From Ruania suaedae (GTDB lineage Bacteria; Actinomycetota; Actinomycetes; Actinomycetales; Beutenbergiaceae): a stretch of 64,000 nt of DNA. The notes below the pieces were generated by a model, which ran no database searches, was not told the origin of the DNA, and was given only the letters and a program-made list of their open reading frames with translations. Position 1 is the stretch's first letter. Every line of letters starts with the position of its first letter. The translations under genes were made by a program, and so were the position numbers. Below, in pieces: positions 34,928 to 44,527 of this stretch. The stretch is from the NCBI RefSeq assembly GCF_021049265.1, contig NZ_CP088018.1:2170001-2234000 (forward strand), in the 5' to 3' direction.

Positions 34928-37900
34928 GATCGAGAATCCTCCTTTGAGCCTACAACAACTCTTTCAAACTGAGCGTAAGCTCGACGCATGTGGGCCTCAC
35001 GGTCGAGGGTTTCGAAGGGGAGCTCGTAGAGGTAGTCGACGCCGCTGCCGGGGTGGGTGGCGGTGAGGTCGTCGTCGGTGTAGCGGCCCTCGTTCTGGCC
35101 CTTCTTGCGCCAGACGGACAGGACCTCGTTGGGGACGAGGCGGCCGTTGGCGTCGTAATGGTCGCGGTTGCGGTCGTAGCCGTACAGCACCGGGAACTGG
35201 GTGCGGTAGATGGTGCACAGTTCGTCGGCGGTCAGACCGAGCGACAAAGCGACCAGGGCATCGATCTCCAGCATGGCCTGGCGGCGGTCCTCAGCCCGGC
35301 GCAGCGGAGTCTCCGGAGTCCAGTCCGGGCCGACGTCGCCCAGGTCGACCCAGCCCGTCCGCTCCGGTAGCCCGGTCCATCGGTCCTCGCGGAACACTGG
35401 GGCGTAGCACTCAGCCCAGAGGTCGGCGTAGGCGCGACTGACACAACTTAGTCGCAGCGTTCGCAATCGGATCCCTTCGGCGTATGGGCTCTCTGCGACC
35501 ATCGGCAGCCGACTGAACGAACCGGCCCTGATGTCTCCCTTGGGTACCGCACGCGTGACGAAGTCGAGAACGAGAGAACCTGCAAACCCTGCCAGAGTCA
35601 CCAAGTCAAGCGATGACTGCGCAACAGCACTGAAGACGCCATCAACATGTGCGGCCCCGGGCGGGATAAGCGCGGGTATCAGCGTTCGTTCACCGGTGTT
35701 GGCGGCCATGCGGCGCCATGCCAGGCGGTAGAAGCCGCGGGCGGAGATGGTTTCGGTGCGGGCGGTGGTGCCGTCGCCGCGGGTTGCGGTCTCGACGTGG
35801 CGGACGTAGCGGGGGTCGACCGTGGGAACTGGGTCGACGGGTTGGCCGTCGGGGCCGAGGACGACGTCGCGGGTCCAGTGGGTGTAGGCACGGTCGTACT
35901 CGGCCCTGTCGCCGCGCGGCTTGTACGACGTGGCAGGGATTGCGTCAGGCTCGAGCGCCTCCAGGTCGACCGCAGACCAATCCTGATTGTGCTTCATCGT
36001 GCGGTTCGGTGTCTTGAATGCTGGAATCGCTACATGCAGATGGGGCCCTTGCAGGATTGCCTCGCGCCAGGACGTAGGCTCCCCCCACTCCGAGTCGAAG
36101 AATCCTTTACGACGATCGATCGACTCATCCCATCCGCGCGAAAAGGTGAGGTCCAGTTCGACAATGCGCGGTGCCTCGGCGATTTTGTCTAGCACTGTGG
36201 CTGTCGAGCCGTTCACGGCGTACACCATTCGCGTCATGAGGAGCGGTACGTCGTCGCTCTCGAGCAACTCGTGCCACGTCTGGAGGACTTCACGGTCGAC
36301 CCGGACGATCCGAAAGCTGTGGGGGCTCGCATCCCATCGACCTTCCGAGTCTTTGATACCTGGCTCGGGGCCGGATCCATCATGTTCCAGTGACCGCTCC
36401 ACGGTCGACGGGTGGTATATCGATGCGGCCTGAAGAAACTTAGGCTCGCGATTCTTTCCGTACACATGGACGCCGTAGCGCTTGTGATCTTCGATCTCGA
36501 AGAGCAGATACTCGTTGATGAACTGCCAGTGGCGTCGCAGCCGCTCGTAGGTCGCCGCACGGAGCTGGCCGCCCTTCTCGTCCGTGAAGTGCGACTCCAG
36601 GTGAATGAGTGCCGAGATGCCGTGCGTGGACTGATGTTGCCACACCTGCGCCATAAAGCAGCGATAGAGATCCGGCTGCAACCCCACCAAGTGGGGGTAG
36701 TTCGCTCCGTCGCCGACATACGCTGCGGTGACAGCAACGTCGGCGGTTCCATCGATGACGAGCGATTCGAGACCAGAGAGCGACAAGGTCTGTGCGCGTC
36801 GCATTTTGACCTCCGACTGCGTCGCTTTACCCTTCAGTTGCCACCACGGATCCCCCTCGGCCAGCAGGGCCTCGACATCCGAACGCGGGCGCACCCACGG
36901 CGGGTTACCGACCTGGAGGTCGAACCCGCCGCGCTCGGCGAACACCGGCGCGAAGTCGAGCTCCCAGTGGAAGAAGCCTTGGCGTTCGGCTATCTGCTGG
37001 CAGACGCGCAGCCACGGATGGTCGGCGAGGAAACGATCCGGCGAGACTGCGTTCGCGAAGCCGAGGTCGAGGCGTTCGACGTCGCCGAGCTCGTCCCATG
37101 TGACGCCTGCGGCGAGGGTCTGGTCTCCCCCGCGCCAGCGTCGGCCGCTTCCGGTCGCGCCTGCTTCCACGTGCGTTCCCAGCACGGCGCGCAGTCCGGC
37201 GATCCACTGATCCAGGGTCGGCGGCTGGATCCGTTCGATCTCGCCGTCCACCGTCGTGGTGGTCAGTTCGTCGGTGAGCGGCCAGAACCACAGAGCACAC
37301 CAGGCATCCATGACGAGGCGGAGCCGGCGGTAGGCGCCGTTCGCGTCCGCGAGCGCTGACTCGATCTGCCCTCGCGTCACGGCACCGCCCACCGGAAGGT
37401 CGTCCGCGCCCCAGATGTCGATAGAGCGGCGGATCTCCTGCTCGGCGATCTGCAGCCGGCGGTGGGCAAGATCCCACAGTGCCTCGACCCGATGACCGAG
37501 GTTGACCAGGGCCTTCTCCTGCGTCCCATTGGGCTTCGCCATGACTGACCGGCGCCAGTCCTTCAATCGATGCAGCGCCTCGGGCGCCAACTCCTTGGCT
37601 TCCTTCGCCTCCACCGCGCTCCCCCACCCGGCGGCCGGGAGGAGGAAGTGGTGGATACGGCCGTCGACCCCGCCGGAGGTGAGGCCGAGTCCGGAACTCA
37701 AGGGGGCGTCGTCGGGAACTGACTTGAGCCAGGCTCGCTTGGCGAGCTGATGGCGGGCGTACACGGCGCGCCGGGCGCCGATGAGGCTGTTGCCGCGGCG
37801 CAGGTGCAGGCCGAACCAGGGAGCGGCGAGGCCTTCGCCCATGGTGTCGAGCCAGAGGGAGATCTCGGCGAGTTCGACGGCGGTGGCGTTCAGGTCGACT

Positions 37901-39756
37901 CCGTAGACTTGGTGCAGGGCGAGGTAGGCCTTGACCTTCTGGAGTTCGCGGGGGTAGTCATCGGGGTCGATCCGCTCGCCGGTTTCCTCCTGGCGGCGGG
38001 TCAGATACTCAGCGGCGAGCTGGCGGACGGCCTCGATGGCGAATGCTCCGGAGCCGAGGGCCGGTTCGCAGACGGTGAGGTCGAGGATCTCCCGGGCGGT
38101 GGTGCGGCGTTCGTTCCCGTCTGCGTCCGGTTGGTCGAGGAGTTCGGCCAGGGCCTGGGAGACAGTGAAGCGGGTGAGCACCTCCGGGGTGTAGTAGGAG
38201 GCGGACTGCTGGCGTTCGCGGCCGGCCAGGCGGAAGACGAACGTGCCACGCTCGTGGAGGACGGGGGTCTGCTCCCCCGTGACAGGATCAGTCGTGTAAA
38301 GAAAGTCCTTCCGTGAGATGCCGTCGGCACGGTCGACGGGGACCACCCAGGAGCCCTTCTCGCCGTTGCCGTCCTTGGCGACCTCGTAGAGGTCCTCGGA
38401 GGCGAAGAAGCCGGTGTAGCTCATCAGCCCCTCATAGACGGCTCCAAGCTGGTTGATGCCGAGTTCGGCGTAGGAGATGAAGCCGCGGTCTCGGCCCTTG
38501 CGCTCCTTGGACAGCAGTAGGTGCTGCAGGACCTGCTGGAGTGCCCGGTTGCCGAGGCCGGTCTCGTCGATGAGGGCGGTGGCGGCGTTCTCGAACAGGT
38601 CGGCCTTGAGGGGGCGGAAGACGAGGGCCGTGGCGGTCCCGTCTTCGGTGTCTGGTTCCGGTTCGCGGGGTTGGGGGCTGCCCTGGTCGACCATGCGGAA
38701 CAGGAGGGCCAGCGAGTCGTAGAGGTGGGTGCCGGCGGCGTCGCGGTCGTCGACAATCTCGACAAGGGTGAGCTCGCGGAGCCGGTCGAGGCTGTAGCCG
38801 CGCTCGTACACGGGATCGCCCGTGGGGAGCACGCCGAGTTCTGGGGAGGCCTCAGCGTAGAGGAGGAAGAGGATGCGGTAGAGGAATCGCAGGGACTGTT
38901 TGGCCAAGGGCTGTGCCTGCTCGTCCGGCAGCGGTGGAAGCGCTTGGGCGGCGCGGCGGCGGACGACCTCGTTGGCGATGATCTCAATGGAGAGGCGGAC
39001 GCCTTCGCGCAGGTCCTGGGAGACGCCGACGGTGTGTTTGACGGATTCTTCGAGCACCTCGTGCCACCAGATGCTGCCCTCGGTGCCCGGGGCGAGGGAG
39101 CGCGCGTCCAGGCAGGTGAGGGCGCGGTCGGTCTCACTGCCGCGCGCGTCGTCGCCGCGTTCGGCGACCACCTGCAGGTCGATGGCGAGGTAGCGGCCCT
39201 CGGCCCAGCGGACCTTCTCGGCGACGAGTGCCAGGCCACCGGCGAGGACGAGGGCGAACTCGGGTGCGTCGTCGGAGACGAACAGGTGCGAGAGGAGGCG
39301 TGCGACGGAGGTGATCTCCTCGCCGTCCTCCAGCGCGTAGGGAGTGAGGAGGGTGGGTTCGTCCTTGGCGAGCAGTTCGGTAACGTCATGAGCGGCGGTG
39401 GCTTCGATGATGACTAGTGGGGCGCCGTCGGTCAGGCCCGGGGAACTGATGGCGAGGACCGGGCCGGTGCGCTCGGTGGCCAGGCCCAGGGCGTCGTAGC
39501 CGAGGACGGTGCGCAGGTTCTCGTAGAGGCCGGTAAGAGGGCCGGGGCCGCTCTCGTCGAGTCCGGCGAAGGTGCGCAGGAGGTCCTGGCGGGTGGCGAG
39601 GAACCGCGATCTGGTGGTGTCGTGGCCGTCTTTGGCGGCGGCGTCCCATTCCTTGCGGCGGTCGGTCACGCGTGCCTTGAAGGTGCCCTTGGCGTCGGAG
39701 GAGAGATAGTGCTCACTGATCCAGTCCTCTCCGACGACGATCGCGTCGCTGGCCAT
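34924..39756 (-). CDS. Eco57I/PglX-like adenine DNA methyltransferase (DISARM DrmMI-like)
   Basis: A ~1610-residue protein with an N6-adenine methyltransferase core. The SAM-binding motif CEPALGSGAFAIEAV lies near residue 562 and the catalytic motif VGNPPWVRP near residue 950. QQSASYYTPEVLTRFTVSQA just before motif I is usual in Eco57I/PglX-like enzymes. The N-terminal ~500 residues are unassigned and may bind DNA or hold a nuclease-like part. I see no clear PD-(D/E)xK site. Two ATGs (39759, 39756) overlap the SNF2 gene's stop; GGGAGG fits the second by spacing. It lies between the SNF2 ATPase and the FRG gene. It probably marks host DNA so the system spares it. Confidence 0.88.
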   Translation of the reverse strand: MASDAIVVGEDWISEHYLSSDAKGTFKARVTDRRKEWDAAAKDGHDTTRSRFLATRQDLLRTFAGLDESGPGPLTGLYENLRTVLGYDALGLATERTGPVLAISSPGLTDGAPLVIIEATAAHDVTELLAKDEPTLLTPYALEDGEEITSVARLLSHLFVSDDAPEFALVLAGGLALVAEKVRWAEGRYLAIDLQVVAERGDDARGSETDRALTCLDARSLAPGTEGSIWWHEVLEESVKHTVGVSQDLREGVRLSIEIIANEVVRRRAAQALPPLPDEQAQPLAKQSLRFLYRILFLLYAEASPELGVLPTGDPVYERGYSLDRLRELTLVEIVDDRDAAGTHLYDSLALLFRMVDQGSPQPREPEPDTEDGTATALVFRPLKADLFENAATALIDETGLGNRALQQVLQHLLLSKERKGRDRGFISYAELGINQLGAVYEGLMSYTGFFASEDLYEVAKDGNGEKGSWVVPVDRADGISRKDFLYTTDPVTGEQTPVLHERGTFVFRLAGRERQQSASYYTPEVLTRFTVSQALAELLDQPDADGNERRTTAREILDLTVCEPALGSGAFAIEAVRQLAAEYLTRRQEETGERIDPDDYPRELQKVKAYLALHQVYGVDLNATAVELAEISLWLDTMGEGLAAPWFGLHLRRGNSLIGARRAVYARHQLAKRAWLKSVPDDAPLSSGLGLTSGGVDGRIHHFLLPAAGWGSAVEAKEAKELAPEALHRLKDWRRSVMAKPNGTQEKALVNLGHRVEALWDLAHRRLQIAEQEIRRSIDIWGADDLPVGGAVTRGQIESALADANGAYRRLRLVMDAWCALWFWPLTDELTTTTVDGEIERIQPPTLDQWIAGLRAVLGTHVEAGATGSGRRWRGGDQTLAAGVTWDELGDVERLDLGFANAVSPDRFLADHPWLRVCQQIAERQGFFHWELDFAPVFAERGGFDLQVGNPPWVRPRSDVEALLAEGDPWWQLKGKATQSEVKMRRAQTLSLSGLESLVIDGTADVAVTAAYVGDGANYPHLVGLQPDLYRCFMAQVWQHQSTHGISALIHLESHFTDEKGGQLRAATYERLRRHWQFINEYLLFEIEDHKRYGVHVYGKNREPKFLQAASIYHPSTVERSLEHDGSGPEPGIKDSEGRWDASPHSFRIVRVDREVLQTWHELLESDDVPLLMTRMVYAVNGSTATVLDKIAEAPRIVELDLTFSRGWDESIDRRKGFFDSEWGEPTSWREAILQGPHLHVAIPAFKTPNRTMKHNQDWSAVDLEALEPDAIPATSYKPRGDRAEYDRAYTHWTRDVVLGPDGQPVDPVPTVDPRYVRHVETATRGDGTTARTETISARGFYRLAWRRMAANTGERTLIPALIPPGAAHVDGVFSAVAQSSLDLVTLAGFAGSLVLDFVTRAVPKGDIRAGSFSRLPMVAESPYAEGIRLRTLRLSCVSRAYADLWAECYAPVFREDRWTGLPERTGWVDLGDVGPDWTPETPLRRAEDRRQAMLEIDALVALSLGLTADELCTIYRTQFPVLYGYDRNRDHYDANGRLVPNEVLSVWRKKGQNEGRYTDDDLTATHPGSGVDYLYELPFETLDREAHMRRAYAQFERVVVGSKEDSRS
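34938..34946 (-). promoter_or_regulatory. Strong Shine-Dalgarno that sets the TTG start of the FRG gene
   Basis: The minus strand reads AAAGGAGGA, almost the full anti-16S complement, ten bases before TTG 34927 and inside the end of the methyltransferase gene. No ATG or GTG lies at usable spacing, so this site supports the TTG start. Confidence 0.6.
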
Positions 39757-42734
39757 CATTCGCCTCCCTGGGATGCCGGAAGCAGATGGTCGATGTCGCC
39801 GTTCGGGACGACGACGAGGAGCGGGCGCACCAGGGTGCGTTCGGGGTTCATCTGCTGGGCGAGCTCTTCTTCTTCGGCGACAAGTCGGGTGCGCGACTTC
39901 AACTCGCTGCGTTGGACGAGGGCGTGGGAGTCGGCGAGCCATCGTTCAGACCGGTCGCGCCAGCGTTGGATGCGATCGCGGGTTGCGTCGGCGATGGCGT
40001 CGATCTGGAGTGCGGTGGCTTGGGTGGCGGCGTCCACGGCTGCGGCGATGAACGGTTGCAGACGTGCGGCGCCAGGAACTGCCCCGGTGTTGACGTCGGC
40101 GAGAGCGAGGTCGTTGATGGCGGCCTGTGCGCTGGGGAACGGTTGGGGGTAGGCCTGGGCCGTGCTCGGTGCGGCGGGGAAGGCGACGTGCGTGTAGGAG
40201 GTGGCAATCACCTGGCCGCGGGCGTTGGTGAGGGTGGCTTGCAGCAGCACGGTGGGGTCCTCGACATCGCCGCGTACGGCGAACACCTGGTCCCGGCCCA
40301 GGGCCGCGAGTGACCGGTCGGCTGCCCACTCCAGAACGGGGTGTAGAGGTGCGAGGTAGTGCGCCTCGGGCCAGGTGGAGGTCGACTCGTCCTGCCGAGC
40401 CTGGATGAGGGCGTTCGTGCCGGCGGCGGGCGTGGTGGCGAGGCGGAAGGTCTCGGTCACACGGCGCTGGCGCAGGTAGGACTGGGGCAGGACCTCGAGG
40501 CGCTGGCGCAGGTCGCGGGTGTGCTTGCCGGACAGGTCCATGCTGGCGATGCCATGCCGCGGGTGCATCTGCCAGGCGACGCCGTTGGGCGGTGGGGCGC
40601 CCGGGGTGAGCACGAACTCCTCGAGAGCGTCCTCGAGGAAGGTGCGTGCGTCGTCGTACATGGCGGCTGTGGTGGCAGCCGTGGTGACCTGGCCGGTGGA
40701 GGTGGGCTTCGCCGTCGTGGGCTGCTCGCTCGAACCGACCGCCATCAGGCGGGCGAGGAAACCCTCCACATCGTCGGCCTGGCGGACCTCCTCGACGGTA
40801 CGGACGACGTCGTCCAACTCCTTGGTGCCGGCGAGCACCTCGCGGATGGCGTCTTCTTCCCGCTTGACGTCGTAGTTGCCCATGAGGGAGGCGGAGTCGC
40901 CGAGGGCCGTGTGGGCCTCGTGCTCGCGCTCGACGAGGCGGGTGAGGACGCGAATGTCGCCGCCGAAGCGTTCGGTGGAGGGGCTGAGGAGGAGGGTGGT
41001 GATCTGCGGGCGGTGCTTCTGGCCGTACCGGTCGATGCGGCCGTTGCGCTGCTCGATGCGGATCAGCGACCAGGGGATGTCGAAGTGGACGAGGTGGTGG
41101 CACTGGGTGTGCAGGTTGACGCCCTCGGAGGCGACGTCGCCGGTGACGAGGACACGGATCGGGGAGGACCCGAGCTTGAAGGACTCGACGAGGTCCTGTT
41201 GCTCCTCGTCGGTGAGGCCGCCGTGCATGATCTGGACCTGGTCGGCGGCGAGTCGGAGGTCGCGGGTGAGGCGCTGCTGGAGCCAGTGGAGGGTGGCGAT
41301 GCGTTCGGCGAAGACGACCACGCGGGTGGGGGCGGTGCGGGCGATGCCGATCTGGGTGAGGTGGTCGACGAGGGCGTCGTACTTGGCGCTGGTGCCGTTC
41401 TCGGCGCGTTCGGCGAGGTCTGCCAGGTTGCTCAGTGCGGTGAGTTCGCGCTGCTGGTCGACGGTGGGGTTCGTGCCGAGGCGGCGGATGCGCTCAGTGA
41501 CGGTCTGGGCGAGGGCGGCGGGGCTGGAGAGGAAGGCCTTGGCGAGGGTCCACGGGAAGAGGGACTTGTTGGTGCCGGAGTAGGGGCTGGCGCCCGTGGC
41601 GGGCCAGAGCCAGGTGTGCTCGAGTTCGGCGGCGATCTCGTTCTCGATATCGGAGGCGGGGACGAGCCGGTTGTTCGGGGGTTGGCGCTCGGCCCAGTCC
41701 GCGCCAACCACGCCGGCGACGTCGGGGTGGTGGCGGTGGCGGCGGATGATGAGGCGCTCGACCTGCTCCGGAACGAGGTCTCCCTCGGGGGTGACGGCGC
41801 TGGGTTCGAGCATGCGGATGAGTTCGTTGAAGGATTCCTTGCGGCCGTTGTGCGGGGTGGCGCTGGCGAGGATCAGCGCGTCGGTGCGCTGGGAGAGCAG
41901 GCTGGCGAGGCGGTTGTTCTGGCTGGCGGTGTTGGTGACGTTGTGAGACTCGTCGATGACGACCGCGTCCCAGCGGTGCCGGCGCAGGTGGTTGATGTAC
42001 TTGTCGGACTTGAGCGTGTCGATGGAGATAATGACGCGCTTGAAGAAGGTGAACGGGTTGCGGCCGGCCGGGAGCTTCTGGCGGATGCGCTGGATGCCGG
42101 TGGAGTCCAGACGGACGAACGGTAGGGCGAAGCGGGTCCAGAGCTCGAACTGCATCTGTTCGAGGACGTGCTTGGGGGTGACGACGAGGATGCGGTCGCC
42201 GCGGCCGCGGCGGACGAGCTCGGCGAGGATCATGCCGATCTCAAGGGTCTTGCCGAGGCCGACGGCGTCGGCGAGGAGGATGCGGGGGCGGAGGTTCTCC
42301 GGGTCGAGGGCCTTGCGGACGGCGGCGTACTGGTACTCGAGCGGGTCGGCGAGGGCCTGGTGCGCGGTGGTGAGGCCCGGTTCGGCGATCGGGACCGGCG
42401 TCTTGCGGAGGATGGCTTCGAGCCAGAGGCGGCTGCGGCGATGGCCGGGTGAGTCGTCTCCAACGACCTGGGTGGCGCGCGGGTCGGAAAGGGTGATGGG
42501 GTCGATCTGGGTCCAGAAGACGGCCTCGGTGTCCTTGGTGATGCCGGTCAGGCCGATGCCGTGGACGAAATAGGTGGGCTCGTTCGTGGCGGGGTCCGGG
42601 GCGGCGGGCTCGACGGCGGTGACGAGCCACTCTTCGTCGCGGGCGACCATCACGGAGCCGGGGGCCCCGGTGAAGGGCCGTGGGCCTGAGTCGGGGCGTG
42701 CAGGGGCGGTGGGCGGGTTGGTGCTAGTGCTCAC
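39756..42734 (-). CDS. SNF2-type ATPase (DISARM DrmD-like)
   Basis: A 992-residue SNF2-family translocase. An N-terminal beta-rich segment (GSVMVARDEEWLVTAVEP) precedes the helicase, as in DrmD-like proteins. Motif I is LADAVGLGKTLE near residue 152-163 and motif II VIDESHNVTN near 257-266. SATPHNGRKES follows, and the second lobe has TGDVASEGVNLHTQCHHLVH and RIEQRNGRIDRYGQ near residues 525-565. The start is GTG 42734 with AGGA at spacing 8. It is the first gene of the SNF2-methyltransferase-FRG operon and overlaps the methyltransferase start. In class 1 DISARM, DrmD pairs with the methylase DrmMI, which is the arrangement here. Confidence 0.9.
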   Translation of the reverse strand: MSTSTNPPTAPARPDSGPRPFTGAPGSVMVARDEEWLVTAVEPAAPDPATNEPTYFVHGIGLTGITKDTEAVFWTQIDPITLSDPRATQVVGDDSPGHRRSRLWLEAILRKTPVPIAEPGLTTAHQALADPLEYQYAAVRKALDPENLRPRILLADAVGLGKTLEIGMILAELVRRGRGDRILVVTPKHVLEQMQFELWTRFALPFVRLDSTGIQRIRQKLPAGRNPFTFFKRVIISIDTLKSDKYINHLRRHRWDAVVIDESHNVTNTASQNNRLASLLSQRTDALILASATPHNGRKESFNELIRMLEPSAVTPEGDLVPEQVERLIIRRHRHHPDVAGVVGADWAERQPPNNRLVPASDIENEIAAELEHTWLWPATGASPYSGTNKSLFPWTLAKAFLSSPAALAQTVTERIRRLGTNPTVDQQRELTALSNLADLAERAENGTSAKYDALVDHLTQIGIARTAPTRVVVFAERIATLHWLQQRLTRDLRLAADQVQIMHGGLTDEEQQDLVESFKLGSSPIRVLVTGDVASEGVNLHTQCHHLVHFDIPWSLIRIEQRNGRIDRYGQKHRPQITTLLLSPSTERFGGDIRVLTRLVEREHEAHTALGDSASLMGNYDVKREEDAIREVLAGTKELDDVVRTVEEVRQADDVEGFLARLMAVGSSEQPTTAKPTSTGQVTTAATTAAMYDDARTFLEDALEEFVLTPGAPPPNGVAWQMHPRHGIASMDLSGKHTRDLRQRLEVLPQSYLRQRRVTETFRLATTPAAGTNALIQARQDESTSTWPEAHYLAPLHPVLEWAADRSLAALGRDQVFAVRGDVEDPTVLLQATLTNARGQVIATSYTHVAFPAAPSTAQAYPQPFPSAQAAINDLALADVNTGAVPGAARLQPFIAAAVDAATQATALQIDAIADATRDRIQRWRDRSERWLADSHALVQRSELKSRTRLVAEEEELAQQMNPERTLVRPLLVVVPNGDIDHLLPASQGGE

Positions 42735-43150
42735 GTGGTGGGTCCTGCCGGCTTGGGTGGTCTTTGGGTGAACCTATCGTGGATGAGGTGGTCGGGACGG
42801 CCGTTCAACGCAACTCCGAGGCAAGGCGTCACGCGCCATCGTTGCAACCCAGCTCCATCGGAGCTGGTTGCATATCGGAATGGAGCATCGCCCCGGCGCC
42901 AAGATCATTATCGCCGACCGCAGTATCGTCGCTACGATCGAGAATAACGCAGACGTACACTATGGCCCTGTTCCCAGATTGAGACACTCTATCGAGTTGA
43001 ACAATCTCGCGAACTATCCGGTACTTTCGCCTCATCGATCGATAGACTGCAGGGCAGGGGGTGAGCTTCTAGAGATCTTCGCAGGACGCTCGCCGAACGC
43101 GACTCCATCGCGGGACATCTGGAGCGAGCAAACCCTGGCGGAAGTGCCAT
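42735..43150. other. Noncoding gap downstream of the reverse transcriptase gene
   Basis: These 416 bases lie between the reverse transcriptase stop and the SNF2 gene start. They hold no convincing gene. They contain the hairpin at 42843-42872 and presumably the SNF2 operon promoter. G+C changes here from high (SNF2 side) to about half (RT side). The gap could carry an RNA linked to the reverse transcriptase, but no known RNA family is recognised. Confidence 0.6.
42843..42872 (-). ncRNA. Stem-loop, possible terminator or RT-linked RNA element
   Basis: TGCAACC(C)AGCTCC and GGAGCTGGTTGCA pair over 13 bases with one bulged C and a three-base loop. There is no T-tract on either strand. It lies ~280 bases past the reverse transcriptase stop in that operon's direction. 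It may end that transcript or be part of a structured RNA; the sequence does not decide. Confidence 0.35.
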
Positions 43151-44527
43151 TTAGTATACTGACTCAAGATCTCGCTCGAAGTCCGCCGAACGCTTTTCGA
43201 TGAGTCGCCGAAGTGCGGCGAGGGCAGCGCGGTCGTCCAGCTCACGCACTTCAGCCGATCCCCACCCAAGGTGCTGTGTGAGAATGTCTCTCGCCTCCGC
43301 TGGAAAAACACGGTCGCAATTGAATGCAAAGCTTGCAAATCTGGAGTTGCTTCGACTTGCCCAGTACGAATTTATAAACCGCTTGGGCGCAACGCCATGG
43401 AGGCCATGTCGATGCAAGACCTTCTTCACGAGCGCATCAAGGTGTCCCAACTGCGCGAGATCGTTTAGTCGGTTAAAGTAACGAATCCATCCACGGGCCT
43501 CCCCGTTTATAACACAACCGCCGATCGCGATGTTCAGATCCCATTTCAAGCGATTTATCGACGACTCGGATCGGTCGACCGACTTGGCGTACTTGGCAAC
43601 AATCTGCGCGATTCTCGACTCTATCTTGAGCACACCTCGTCGAGCCACCCGAACCCGGCTCCCACTGATTTCGTAACCGAGGTACTCGAACGGCTCGTCA
43701 GCACTTCCGGAAAGTGTCTTCCCGAGAGTCGGCAGCTCGTGAACTTCGAGTCCGAGTCGCTCGAGCCGAAACCGCAGGTCTTGATACTTTCGTTCCGAGT
43801 CTTCGCACAAGACGAGTATGTCGTCAACGTAGCGGAAGTATCGACAACCTAAACTCGCCATCCTATCGAAATCCTCAAGATACACCTCCGCAAGCGTTGA
43901 TGAGATGGAGATCCCCAAAGGAATGCCGTCTGGCGAAGACGAAAGTCCGCCACTCCTTGTGCCGTACGGCACCGTTCTGTTGCGGATGGCGCGATCAATC
44001 AGCGATAGCAGTTTCTTTGACCGAATCTTCTTCGACAGCCCCGCATAGAGCATTTCGTGCCTCACGGAACCGAAGTAATCGACAATATCGATCTTCAGAA
44101 ACCGGCCATACTCCTCTGTCATCACATCATCAATTACTCGTCGCATCTTGTGCTGCGAGGGTTCGGGACCGGAAACCCCATACACGTCCTTCAGTACCGA
44201 TTGTAAACAGAAGAGAGCGAGCCTGTCTTTGATCGTCGGAATAGAGAATACTCGAGGCGCGCGCTCAATTCCTCGCGACATCATCCCTTGACGGTAGTTT
44301 GTAAACCTGTAGGACCCGTCTCGAATTTGCCCCGAGACCTCACGCACCAAATCTAAGCGCCGCGACGCGGTCCATTCATCCACTGCACTCGGATGCACAC
44401 CGTCAAGACCGACACCATGACCTTGTGGTACGTAGAACGCAAGCGCCGCTCTCAAACGCGACAGAGACGAGTGGTATCGGAGCGATTCGCTCGCACTTCT
44501 CGGCGGCGCGAGAATTGAACTACTCAT
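43151..44527 (-). CDS. Reverse transcriptase (defence-type, partner of SLATT protein)
   Basis: A 458-residue RNA-directed DNA polymerase. The palm has the first catalytic Asp in LKIDIVDYFGSVRHE, motif B in GIPLGISISSTLAEVYLEDF, and YVDD at residues 233-236 (RYFRYVDDILVLCED). A thumb-like FEYLGYEISGSRVRV follows, then ~150 unassigned C-terminal residues. It lacks maturase and HNH domains, so it is not a typical group II intron protein. The start at 44527 overlaps the SLATT stop by four bases (ATGA); the longer frame only reads into the SLATT gene. G+C is clearly lower than in flanking genes. Coupling to a SLATT membrane protein suggests abortive-infection-type phage defence in which DNA synthesis triggers the membrane effector. 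Confidence 0.88.
   Translation of the reverse strand: MSSSILAPPRSASESLRYHSSLSRLRAALAFYVPQGHGVGLDGVHPSAVDEWTASRRLDLVREVSGQIRDGSYRFTNYRQGMMSRGIERAPRVFSIPTIKDRLALFCLQSVLKDVYGVSGPEPSQHKMRRVIDDVMTEEYGRFLKIDIVDYFGSVRHEMLYAGLSKKIRSKKLLSLIDRAIRNRTVPYGTRSGGLSSSPDGIPLGISISSTLAEVYLEDFDRMASLGCRYFRYVDDILVLCEDSERKYQDLRFRLERLGLEVHELPTLGKTLSGSADEPFEYLGYEISGSRVRVARRGVLKIESRIAQIVAKYAKSVDRSESSINRLKWDLNIAIGGCVINGEARGWIRYFNRLNDLAQLGHLDALVKKVLHRHGLHGVAPKRFINSYWASRSNSRFASFAFNCDRVFPAEARDILTQHLGWGSAEVRELDDRAALAALRRLIEKRSADFERDLESVY

Noticed and set aside
26125-42734. Canonical complete DISARM system
   Set aside because: No stand-alone drmA, drmB or drmC gene is present; the only PLD-like gene belongs to the other cassette on the opposite strand 14 kb away.
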